From Panacagrimonas sp. (lineage in GTDB: Bacteria; Pseudomonadota; Gammaproteobacteria; Nevskiales; Nevskiaceae): 64,000 nucleotides of DNA. Positions 29,022 to 36,700 of this stretch are shown here, piece after piece (the first letter of the stretch is position 1; every line of letters starts with the position of its first letter). Below the pieces are notes generated by a model, which saw only the letters and a list, made by a program, of their open reading frames with translations, did no database searches and was not told where the DNA came from. Made by a program: the position numbers and the translations under genes. The stretch is from positions 62,001 through 126,000 of the forward strand of contig NZ_JAJFBP010000024.1 in the NCBI RefSeq assembly GCF_020697055.1, read 5' to 3'.

Positions 29022-29300
29022 ATGTCGATGTCGATGGCCTCAGCCGAAGAGCTTGCGTTGGCGCAGTTGCTCGTGGGCGTCCTGAACCTGGACCCGCCAC
29101 CGGAGCCGCTCGACCCTGACGCCCCGCTGTTCGGCACCGGGCCGGGCAGCTGGGGGCTGGACTCCATCGACGCGCTCGAGATCGCGCTCGCGGTGCAGAA
29201 GCAGTACGGCGTCGAGCTGCGTTCCGACGATCCCGGTGTCCGCGAGGCCTTCGCCTCGGTGGCGCGTCTGAGTGCCTATGTCGAGCAGCAGCGGCGGTAG
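29022..29300 (+). CDS. Acyl carrier protein (set A)
   Basis: A 92-residue ACP whose phosphopantetheine site is Ser48 in LDSIDALEIALAVQ. It is very similar around that site to the set B ACP. Aryl polyene systems use dedicated ACPs (ApeE/ApeF type) for starter and chain. It starts at the first of three in-frame ATGs (MSMSMAS) with GGAG about ten bases upstream. It opens the rightward operon, four bases before the membrane-protein gene. Confidence 0.92.
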   Translation: MSMSMASAEELALAQLLVGVLNLDPPPEPLDPDAPLFGTGPGSWGLDSIDALEIALAVQKQYGVELRSDDPGVREAFASVARLSAYVEQQRR

Positions 29301-29303
29301 GCG

Positions 29304-29906
29304 ATGAAGGGGGTCATCGCCCTGCTGGTCATCGCGTATGCCGCGCTGTCACACGCCGCCCTGCGCAGCGACGCCGTGGTGCTGCAGGTCCTTGCGCTCG
29401 GCGCACTGGTGGCGATCCCGCTGCTGGCCGCGCTCGGTGCCGGCCACCGATGGGTCTGGGTCTGCGTGCCGCCGTGCGCGGCGATCATCGGCCTCGTCGT
29501 CGCGTTCGATGCCGGCCGTTTCGTGCTCAAGCTGCCGGCGCTGCTGGTACCCGCGTTCCTGTTCGCGGTGTTCGGGGCGTCGCTGCGGCCTGGGCGGACC
29601 GCGCTGATCACGCGGATCGCCACGGCTGCGCGTCCTTCGATCAGCGTGCAGATCGTGCGCCACACGCGGCGTCTCACCGCGCTGTGGACGCTGCTGTTCG
29701 CCGCGATGGTCGTCGCGTCGGTCGTGCTGCTGCTGCTCGGGCGGACGGACTGGTGGTCGTTGCAGACCAATCTGTTCAACTACCTCGCCTGCGCGGCCCT
29801 GTTCGTCGGTGACCACCTGTATCGCCGGTTCCGGTTCGCCGACGAACCTCAACCCGGCTTCATCGACTACCTGCGCGCCGCGTCCGGATATCGGCAATGG
29901 ATGTGA
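29304..29906 (+). CDS. COG4648-like membrane protein (set A)
   Basis: A 200-residue protein with five or six membrane helices, ending FVGDHLYRRFRFADEPQPGFIDYLR. The LFVGDHLYRRFRF tail is the conserved end of the COG4648 family found in aryl polyene clusters. Function is not established; it may anchor the ACP or ligase to the membrane. It overlaps the AMP ligase gene by ten bases. Confidence 0.8.
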   Translation: MKGVIALLVIAYAALSHAALRSDAVVLQVLALGALVAIPLLAALGAGHRWVWVCVPPCAAIIGLVVAFDAGRFVLKLPALLVPAFLFAVFGASLRPGRTALITRIATAARPSISVQIVRHTRRLTALWTLLFAAMVVASVVLLLLGRTDWWSLQTNLFNYLACAALFVGDHLYRRFRFADEPQPGFIDYLRAASGYRQWM

Positions 29907-31165
29907 ACCGCGGGGCATGGCCGATCGCATGGCGCGGCCGCACCCCGATCGGTCGCGACCAGTTCGAGGCCGACATCGCCGCTGCGATGCGCACGATCGC
30001 GCCGGGTGCGCCGCTGCTGAACCTGTGTCGCGACCGGTATCTCTTTGCGGTGGCGTTCATGGCGATCTGCCATCGCGGCGGAACCAACGTGCTGCCGCCC
30101 AATGAAGCGCCCGAGGTCATCGACCAGCTGTCGCGCGAGGCCGCGGGCGTGATCGACGATCGCGTGTCGGAACTTCTCGGGGAAAAGGATCGTCGCGGCG
30201 CGGTGCTGGGTCGCATCGAGCCGCAGCATCCGGCGGCCATCGTCCATACCTCCGGTACCACCGGATCGCCGCGGTCGCTGGTCAAGACCTGGCACATGCT
30301 CCAGAGCGCGGCAGAAGCGAGCCTGCCCGCCATCTTTCCCGAACGCTGCCACGTGGTGGCGACGGTGCCGCCGCAGCACATGTACGGTTTCGAGCATGGC
30401 GTGATGAACGCGCTGATGGGTTACGCGTCGATCCATCCGGGGCGTCCGTTCTTCCCTGTCGACGTCGCCGGCGCGCTCGAGCAGCTGCCGCCACCGCGCG
30501 CGCTGGTGACGACGCCTTTCCACCTGCGATCGTTGATCGCCGCGGACGTCGTGCTGCCGGCGCTGTCGCGCGTGATTTCGGCCACCGCGCCGCTGGGCGC
30601 GGACACGGCGCGGGTCATCGAGGCGCGCTGGGGCTGCGAGGTGCACGAGGTGTACGGGCTGAGCGAGGCGGGGTCGATCGCGACGCGCCGCCCGTCGCTC
30701 GACCTGCTATGGCGCGCGTTCCCCGGCCTGCGGGTGACGGCCGACGATTCGGGAGCGCGCGTGTCGGCGCCCTACCTGGCGCAGGACGAGCCGCTGCCCG
30801 ACCTGATCCGCGTCGACCCGGACGGCCGATTCGAACTGCTGGGCCGTCATGCGGATCTGGTCAAGGTCGGCGGCAAGCGTGCGTCGCTGACCCATCTGAA
30901 TGAATGCCTGCGCGCAATTCCCGGCGTCGAGGACGGCGTGATCTTCACGCCCGGCACGCCGGAGGGCGGTCGACCCGCCGCGCTGGTGGTGGCACCGGGT
31001 CTGTCGACCGGCCAGATCCTGGCGATGCTTGCGCGCCACGTCGATCCGGTGTTCCTGCCGCGGCCGCTGCGCCTGGTGCCGCGACTGCCGCGCAACGCGG
31101 TCGGCAAGCTGCCGCGCGAGGAACTGCTGCGGTTGCTGGGCACCCGGGAGCCGTCGCGTGGATGA
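29897..31165 (+). CDS. AMP-dependent acyl-ACP ligase (aryl starter activation, set A)
   Basis: A 422-residue ANL adenylation enzyme: P-loop VHTSGTTGSPRSLVKTW, YGLSEAGSIA, GRHADLVKVGGKR and the C-terminal Lys motif RNAVGKLPREEL. It is shorter than full acyl-CoA synthetases, as the ApeH-like ligases are. It should load hydroxybenzoate or a cinnamate-like starter onto the ACP. It is the only such enzyme in the two sets, so set B has to share it. It overlaps the dehydratase by eight bases. Confidence 0.9.
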   Translation: MDVNRGAWPIAWRGRTPIGRDQFEADIAAAMRTIAPGAPLLNLCRDRYLFAVAFMAICHRGGTNVLPPNEAPEVIDQLSREAAGVIDDRVSELLGEKDRRGAVLGRIEPQHPAAIVHTSGTTGSPRSLVKTWHMLQSAAEASLPAIFPERCHVVATVPPQHMYGFEHGVMNALMGYASIHPGRPFFPVDVAGALEQLPPPRALVTTPFHLRSLIAADVVLPALSRVISATAPLGADTARVIEARWGCEVHEVYGLSEAGSIATRRPSLDLLWRAFPGLRVTADDSGARVSAPYLAQDEPLPDLIRVDPDGRFELLGRHADLVKVGGKRASLTHLNECLRAIPGVEDGVIFTPGTPEGGRPAALVVAPGLSTGQILAMLARHVDPVFLPRPLRLVPRLPRNAVGKLPREELLRLLGTREPSRG

Positions 31166-31466
31166 GCACTCGCACCCGTGCCGCGTGCCGGCGGAGCACC
31201 CGGCGCTCGCGGGTCATTTCCCCGGCGCACCGGTGGTGCCGGGCGTGGTGCTGATCGAACTGGTCGCCGAAGCGATTCGCGCCGACCACGACACGATGGC
31301 GCTGCTGTCGATCCCATCGGTGAAGTTCTTCCGCCCGCTGCTGCCCGATCGTTCCTTCTCCATCGTGTACCGGGCGGCCGCAGCGGGGGCGTGGAGCTTC
31401 CGCTGCGAGGACGCGGACGGCGTCTACTGCAGCGGGTTGCTGCGATGCGGACCGGTGCCGACGTGA
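31158..31466 (+). CDS. Hotdog 3-hydroxyacyl-ACP dehydratase, ApeI-like (set A)
   Basis: A 102-residue FabZ/FabA-type hotdog protein with HPALAGHFPGAPVVPGVVLIE, including the catalytic His region. In aryl polyene systems ApeI forms a heterodimer with ApeP; the probable ApeP is the last gene of this operon. GTG start overlapping the ligase stop; its own stop overlaps the ketosynthase GTG (GTGA). Confidence 0.88.
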   Translation: MDEHSHPCRVPAEHPALAGHFPGAPVVPGVVLIELVAEAIRADHDTMALLSIPSVKFFRPLLPDRSFSIVYRAAAAGAWSFRCEDADGVYCSGLLRCGPVPT

Positions 31467-32638
31467 AGCCGATTCCGGTTTCGCACTACACGCTGACCAG
31501 CGCGCTGGGCCGCGGCCGGGCAGCCCAGCTGCAAGCGCTGCTCGACGAGCGCGGCGGGCTCACCGATCGGCCGTTCCGGCACTGCGAACTGGCGACGTGG
31601 ACCGGGCAGGTCGACGGACTCGCTGTGCCGGTTGCCGCAGATCACCGCGCCTGGGACTGCCGCGCCAACCGGCTCGCCTCCGCGGCGCTGCAGCAGGACG
31701 GATTCGTCGAGGCGGTCGCGGCGTTGCGCCGTCGGTATGGCGCACGTCGGATCGGCCTGTTCGTCGGCACCAGCGCGGGCGGCGTGGAGGTCAGCGAAGC
31801 GGCCTACCGCGCGAGGGACCGGAGCGTGGACGCGCGCCTGGAGCCGCCGTTCGATGCGCGCGTGGCCAACACCTACACGCCGGCGGGGTACCTGCGCCAG
31901 CGCCTGGAACTCGAAGGCATCTGCATCGCGATCTCCACCGCGTGCACGTCCGCCGCCAAGGTGTTCGCGTCCGCGGCGCGGGCCATCGAGTGCGGCTGGT
32001 GCGATGCCGCGGTCGTGGCGGGCGTCGAGGCGCTGTGCATGAGCACGCTGTACGGCTTCAATTCGCTGCAGCTGCTGTCGCGGAATCCCTGCAGGCCCGC
32101 CGACCCGGCGCGCGACGGCCTGTCGATCGGCGAGGCCGCCGGGTTCGCGATCCTCGATCCGCGCGCCGACGCACCGCTGGCGCTGCTGGGGTATGGCGAG
32201 TCGAGCGACGCGCACCACATGTCGGCGCCCGATCCCGCAGGTCGGGGCGCGCGCCTGGCGATCGACGGCGCGCTGTCGAGAGCGGGTCTGACGGCGGACC
32301 GGATCGAGTACATCAACCTGCATGGCACCGCGACGCAGGCCAACGATCGCGCCGAGGATGCCGTGGTGGTGTCGTGCTTCGGCACCGGCACACCGTGCAG
32401 CTCCACCAAGGGCTGGACCGGCCACACGCTGGGCGCCGCGGGCATCGTCGAAGCGGTGCTCAGTTTGATCTGCATCGAGGACGGGCTGCTGCCGCGTTCG
32501 CTGAACACGACCCAGAAGGACCCGGCCCTGTCGGCCGACATCGTGATGCGCACGCGTCGTGCGCCGTTGCGTCACGTGCTGAGCAATTCCTTCGGCTTCG
32601 GTGGCAGCAACGTCTGCCTGGTGCTGGGCCGCCCATGA
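31463..32638 (+). CDS. Beta-ketoacyl-ACP synthase (set A)
   Basis: A 391-residue ketosynthase with the complete triad Cys161 (STACTSAAK), His287 (INLHGTATQ) and His321 (GHTLGAAG). It starts MKPIPVSHYTLTSALG, closely parallel to the set B ketosynthase (MKPLRVSHYTLTTAVG), and ends NSFGFGGSNVCLVLG. It should form the chain-elongating heterodimer with the chain-length factor encoded next, four bases overlapping. GTG is the start; ATG at 31445 is less likely given the paralogue. Confidence 0.92.
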   Translation: MKPIPVSHYTLTSALGRGRAAQLQALLDERGGLTDRPFRHCELATWTGQVDGLAVPVAADHRAWDCRANRLASAALQQDGFVEAVAALRRRYGARRIGLFVGTSAGGVEVSEAAYRARDRSVDARLEPPFDARVANTYTPAGYLRQRLELEGICIAISTACTSAAKVFASAARAIECGWCDAAVVAGVEALCMSTLYGFNSLQLLSRNPCRPADPARDGLSIGEAAGFAILDPRADAPLALLGYGESSDAHHMSAPDPAGRGARLAIDGALSRAGLTADRIEYINLHGTATQANDRAEDAVVVSCFGTGTPCSSTKGWTGHTLGAAGIVEAVLSLICIEDGLLPRSLNTTQKDPALSADIVMRTRRAPLRHVLSNSFGFGGSNVCLVLGRP

Positions 32639-33429
32639 CCGCGATCTTGTACGTCGACGGCATCGGACTGTCGGGCCCGGGGCTGGACGGCTGGGCGCAG
32701 GGCGCCGCGGTGCTGCGCGGCGAGCAGCCGTGGTCGTGGCGGGAGCCCGCGCCCCACGTCCCGCAACTGCTGCCGGCGAACGAGCGACGGCGTGCCACGG
32801 CGTCGGTGCGTCTGGCCTTTCGCGTGGCGGAGGAAGCCGTGGCGGCCGCGGGTCAGCCGGCGCTCGGAATGGCCTCGGTCTTCGCATCCGCCGACGCGGA
32901 TTCGCCGATCCTGCATCGCACCTGCCTGGCGCTGGCCGACGCGCCGCAGACGCTGTCGCCGACCGACTTCCACAACTCGGTCCACAACGCCGCGCTCGGC
33001 TACTGGTCGATCGCCACCGGCTCGCGCCTGCCGTCGGTGAGCCTGTCGGCGGCCGATGCGAGTTTCGCCGCCGCGCTCGGCGAGTCGGTGACGCTCGCGC
33101 TGTCGGAATCGCTGCCGGTGCTGCTGGTGGCGTTCGACCTGCAGGGCCCGCCCTTCCTGGCGAACGTGCTCGAACACCGTTTCACCAACGCCGTGGCGCT
33201 GGTGCTCGGCGTGCGGCGCTCGGCGGCGTCGATCGCCGCGCTGGAGGTCGAACCGGCCGTCGGCGACCCCACGCGGATGTCGAACCCCGACCTGGAGAAG
33301 CTGCGATCCGACGGCACCGCGATGCGGGCGCTGCCGCTGCTCGAGCTGCTGTCGCTCGGGCGTCCCGGCCCGGTGTTCCTGGGCGGTCCTGGTTCCCTGG
33401 GCTTCCAGCTGACGGTGCTTCCGTGCTGA
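32635..33429 (+). CDS. Ketosynthase-like chain-length factor (set A)
   Basis: A 264-residue protein with only the N-terminal ketosynthase half. The active Cys is absent: the site reads LSAADASF where a ketosynthase has TACxSS. SPTDFHNSVHNAALGYWSIATG is the characteristic block shared with the set B copy. It corresponds to the ApeC-type factor that pairs with the ketosynthase and sets chain length. It overlaps its neighbours by four and seven bases. Confidence 0.87.
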   Translation: MTAILYVDGIGLSGPGLDGWAQGAAVLRGEQPWSWREPAPHVPQLLPANERRRATASVRLAFRVAEEAVAAAGQPALGMASVFASADADSPILHRTCLALADAPQTLSPTDFHNSVHNAALGYWSIATGSRLPSVSLSAADASFAAALGESVTLALSESLPVLLVAFDLQGPPFLANVLEHRFTNAVALVLGVRRSAASIAALEVEPAVGDPTRMSNPDLEKLRSDGTAMRALPLLELLSLGRPGPVFLGGPGSLGFQLTVLPC

Positions 33430-33857
33430 CCCGCGCGCGGATCCTCGAGCTGCTGCCGCACCAGGGAGCCATGTGCCTGCTCGACGAAGTCGAGTCCTGG
33501 TCGACCGATGACATCCGCTGCGTGGCGACCCGCCATCGCGACCCGACGCACCCGCTGCGGCGCGGCGGCATGCTCGCCGCCGTGCACCTGATCGAGTACG
33601 CCGGACAGTGCGCGGCGCTTCATGGGGCGCTGGCGGCGTCCGCGGATGGCCGCCCACCGATCCCGGGCTTGCTGGCGGCGGTGCGGGACGTCGAACTGTT
33701 CGCGCGGCGCCTGGACGACATCGACGCCCCCATCGGTATCCGTGCGTCCCGCCTGCTGGGCGGACCCGGCGGCTTCATGTACGGCTTCGAGGCGACCGCG
33801 TCGGACCGCCTCCTCGGGCGGGGACGTTTCTCGGTGATCCTGCCGAAGCGCTCTTGA
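33423..33857 (+). CDS. Hotdog dehydratase, ApeP-like (set A)
   Basis: A 144-residue protein with [21 protein letters not shown], which is the ApeP/FabZ-like start with catalytic His in LPHQGAM, followed by the hotdog helix [18 protein letters not shown]. It should be the second half of the dehydratase heterodimer with the ApeI-like protein of the same operon. GTG start inside the chain-length-factor stop region. The stop codon overlaps the -35 of the htpG promoter. Confidence 0.85.
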   Translation: MLTRARILELLPHQGAMCLLDEVESWSTDDIRCVATRHRDPTHPLRRGGMLAAVHLIEYAGQCAALHGALAASADGRPPIPGLLAAVRDVELFARRLDDIDAPIGIRASRLLGGPGGFMYGFEATASDRLLGRGRFSVILPKRS

Positions 33858-33882
33858 AAAGCGCCGTCGACCCACCACGCAT
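33853..33882 (+). promoter_or_regulatory. Heat-shock (sigma-32 type) promoter of htpG
   Basis: CTTGAAA (33853-33859) is a perfect sigma-32 -35 box, followed after 15 bases by CCACGCAT, an approximate CCCCATNT -10. It lies 34 bases before htpG and overlaps the stop codon of the polyene dehydratase, so heat-shock control is separate from the polyene operon. Confidence 0.5.
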
Positions 33883-33915
33883 CGCGGCAACATTCCAATC
33901 ATCAGAGGGCGGCAC

Positions 33916-35775
33916 ATGAGCGCAGAGCGTCACACCTTCCAGGCCGAGACCAAGTCGCTGCTGCGGCTGATGATCCACTCGCTGTATTCGAACAAGGAGA
34001 TCTTCCTGCGCGAGCTGATCTCCAACGCCTCGGATGCCTGCGACAAGCTGCGTTTCGAGGCGATTTCGCGTCCCGAACTGATCGGTGCGGATGAGCTCGC
34101 CGTGGAGATCGTCGCGGACAAGGAGGCCGGGACGCTGACGATCCGCGACAACGGCATCGGCATGTCACGCGAGGAAATGGTGCAGCACCTGGGCACGATC
34201 GCGCGCTCCGGCACGCGCGAGTTCATGAACAAGCTCACCGGCGACCAGGCCAAGGACGCGCAGCTGATCGGCCAGTTCGGCGTGGGCTTCTACTCGTCGT
34301 TCATCGTGGCCGACGAGGTCACCGTCCGTAGCCGCCGTGCCGGTACGGACGAGGCCTCGGAGTGGACGTCCACCGGTGAGGGCGACTTCGAGATCAAGGA
34401 GACGGAAAAGGCGACCCGTGGCACCGAGGTGATCCTGAAGGTGCGCGACGACGACAAGGAGTTCCTCGAGAACTCGCGCCTGTCGTTCATCGTGCGCAAG
34501 TATTCGGACCACATCGGCCTGCCGATCCGCATCCGCAACGACAAGGGCGAGCTGGACACGCTCAACCAGGCGCGCGCGTTCTGGACGCGCCCGAAGGCCG
34601 AGCTCAAGGACGAGGACTACCAGGCGTTCTACAAGCACCTGTCGCACGACTTCGAGGACGCGCTGGCCTGGGCGCATCACAAGGTCGAAGGCAACCTCGA
34701 ATACACCTCGCTGATCTACATCCCCAAGCGCGCCCCGTTCGAGCTGTGGAACCGCGAGGCGCACCAGGGCCTGCACCTGTATGTCAAGCGCGTCTTCATC
34801 ATGGACAAGGCGGCCGAGCTGCTGCCGCCGTACCTGCGCTTCGTGCGCGGCCTGGTCGACACCGCCGACCTGCCGCTGAACGTGTCGCGCGAGATTTTGC
34901 AGGGCAGCCGCACCACCGAGAAGATCAAGTCCGCGCTGGTCAAGCGCGTGCTCGACCTGCTCGAGGAGATGGCCGAGAAGAAGCCCGGCGACTACAAGCA
35001 GTTCTGGAACACCTTCGGTTCGGTGCTCAAGGAAGGCATCGTGGAAGACGCGGCCAACGGCGAGCGCATCGGCCGGCTGCTGCGCATGGCCTCCACGCGC
35101 GATCCCGATGGCGAGCCGACGTCGCTGCCGGAATACGTCAAGCGCATGGCCGAGGGTCAGAAGTCGATCTATTTCCTGACCGCCGAATCGCTGACCGCGG
35201 CACGTTCGAGTCCGCACCTGGAAGGGTTTGCCAAGCGCGGCTTCGAAGTGCTGCTGCTGACCGACCGCATCGACGAATGGGTGGTCAGCCACCTGACGGA
35301 GTTCGACGGCAAGAGCCTCAAGAGCGTGGCGCAGGGCGCGGCCGAACTCGAGGACGTGGTCGAGACCGCCGAGCAGAGCCAGCAGGAGACGGCGTTCAAG
35401 GACGTGCTCGAGCGCGCCAAGGCGGTGCTCGCGGACCGCGTGCAGGAAGTCCAGCTGTCCAAGCGCCTGACCGAGTCGCCGTCGTGCCTGGTCGCGCCGG
35501 ACTTCGGCATGAGCCGCCGGCTCGAAAAGATGCTGCTTCAAGGCGGCGAGAAGATTCCGCGCAGCAAGCCCATCCTCGAGCTCAACGCCGGCCATCCGCT
35601 GGTGGAGCGCCTGAAGGAGACCAACGACGAGGCGGTGTTCGGTGATCTGGTCGAGCTGCTGCACGGCCAGGCGCAGCTCGCCGAGGGCGGGCAGCTGGAC
35701 GACCCGGGCGCGTTCGTGAAGCGCCTGAATCGGCTGGTGCTCGGACAGGCACCGACGGGGCGGATCATCGTTTAG
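33916..35775 (+). CDS. htpG: Chaperone protein HtpG (Hsp90)
   Basis: A 619-residue Hsp90: [40 protein letters not shown]-binding [10 protein letters not shown] and [11 protein letters not shown], the middle-domain [16 protein letters not shown] and NVSREILQ, and the C-terminal dimerisation domain. Complete, without the MEEVD of eukaryotic forms. It folds client proteins in the cytosol. It lies between the two polyene gene sets, and it has its own heat-shock promoter and a hairpin after it. Confidence 0.98.
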   Translation: MSAERHTFQAETKSLLRLMIHSLYSNKEIFLRELISNASDACDKLRFEAISRPELIGADELAVEIVADKEAGTLTIRDNGIGMSREEMVQHLGTIARSGTREFMNKLTGDQAKDAQLIGQFGVGFYSSFIVADEVTVRSRRAGTDEASEWTSTGEGDFEIKETEKATRGTEVILKVRDDDKEFLENSRLSFIVRKYSDHIGLPIRIRNDKGELDTLNQARAFWTRPKAELKDEDYQAFYKHLSHDFEDALAWAHHKVEGNLEYTSLIYIPKRAPFELWNREAHQGLHLYVKRVFIMDKAAELLPPYLRFVRGLVDTADLPLNVSREILQGSRTTEKIKSALVKRVLDLLEEMAEKKPGDYKQFWNTFGSVLKEGIVEDAANGERIGRLLRMASTRDPDGEPTSLPEYVKRMAEGQKSIYFLTAESLTAARSSPHLEGFAKRGFEVLLLTDRIDEWVVSHLTEFDGKSLKSVAQGAAELEDVVETAEQSQQETAFKDVLERAKAVLADRVQEVQLSKRLTESPSCLVAPDFGMSRRLEKMLLQGGEKIPRSKPILELNAGHPLVERLKETNDEAVFGDLVELLHGQAQLAEGGQLDDPGAFVKRLNRLVLGQAPTGRIIV

Positions 35776-35781
35776 CTGGCT

Positions 35782-35820
35782 CCCTCTCCCCATGCGGCGT
35801 CATCGCATGGGGAGAGAGGG
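35782..35820. terminator. Hairpin between convergent htpG and the MipA-like gene
   Basis: CCCTCTCCCCATGCG (35782-35796) pairs with CGCATGGGGAGAGAGGG (35804-35820), with two extra bases in the right arm. No T-run on either side, but its place between convergent stops suggests a bidirectional terminator. A REP-type repeat is an alternative. Confidence 0.55.
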
Positions 35821-35830
35821 CAAACAGGTG

Positions 35831-36700
35831 TTACGGCGAGCTTGCAGGATCTGCAGGTTCCAGCGGCCCCTTCGCCGTCGCGCTTTTGAACGTCCACCAC
35901 GAATAGAAGACGCCGATGGCGACGACCGTGCCGTGCCGCGTCTCCACCAGCGGGCTGTCGCGCATCACCGCGCCGGCCAGCCAATCGTGGGTGACGCCGG
36001 CGCCGATGCGCCACGCACCGCGGCGCAGGCCCAGGTAGATCGCGGTGCGGGCGCCGCTGTAGCCGCTGCGGGCGTCGTACGCGGGCCGATCGGGTGTCTG
36101 GAACCGCGGCGCGACGCCGTAGAAATACGCGTGGTATTTGCGCGATGCCCACAACGGGCCGGCCTTCCATTCGGATTCGATGTTCCAGCCCCGCAGCGCC
36201 CAGCTCTTCTCGACGCGAACGTCGGGCGCCGCGAGCCAGCCGATGCCCCTGGCGCCGTCGAAATCGGCTGCCGCCACGGCGCGCATCGGGAGGTCGAGAT
36301 GCCAGGTGCCCCAGTGCTCGCCGAGTTTCACCTCGAGCGCGGGGCCGATCTCGAACGTCGGCCGCAGGTCCGGCATCCCGCGGCGCACCGTGTCCTGGCT
36401 GCCGTCGCCCGGTAGCGAGGCCGACGCGCTGAATCCGAGCCGCACGCGCTCGGAACGAAAGAGCCGGGCGTCCAGTCCGTCTCGCGACAGTTCGACGCGT
36501 TCGCTCTCGTACGAGGCGTACGGCAGCGGCAGCACCGTGGTGGAGACCTCCGTCGAGCCGCGGTAATCGGGCCGTGACAACAGGCCCACGCCGCCGCCGA
36601 GTTCCAGGCGCCGGCCCGTGGGTGGTTCCTCCTCGGCCACCGCGACTTCGCCCGCGGCCACGCCGCACAGGACGAACACGAGCAGGATCAGGCGGCGCAC
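35831..36700 (-). CDS. MipA/OmpV-family outer-membrane protein (set B operon)
   Basis: A 289-residue outer-membrane protein: signal peptide ending AGEVAVA, then LELGGGVGLLSRPDYRGSTEVSTTVLPLPYASYES, the MipA/OmpV opening, beta strands throughout and an aromatic-rich end (VFYSWWTFKS). MipA family proteins are barrels linked to murein hydrolases or to scaffolding. GTG start, overlapping the fusion protein by 13 bases, so it is the last gene of the set B leftward operon. An outer-membrane role for the polyene product is inferred from that. Confidence 0.8.
   Translation of the reverse strand: MRRLILLVFVLCGVAAGEVAVAEEEPPTGRRLELGGGVGLLSRPDYRGSTEVSTTVLPLPYASYESERVELSRDGLDARLFRSERVRLGFSASASLPGDGSQDTVRRGMPDLRPTFEIGPALEVKLGEHWGTWHLDLPMRAVAAADFDGARGIGWLAAPDVRVEKSWALRGWNIESEWKAGPLWASRKYHAYFYGVAPRFQTPDRPAYDARSGYSGARTAIYLGLRRGAWRIGAGVTHDWLAGAVMRDSPLVETRHGTVVAIGVFYSWWTFKSATAKGPLEPADPASSP

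Noticed and set aside
35776-35830. Attachment site or integration scar between the two polyene sets
   Set aside because: Only a hairpin is present; no integrase, tRNA end or direct repeats are visible around htpG.
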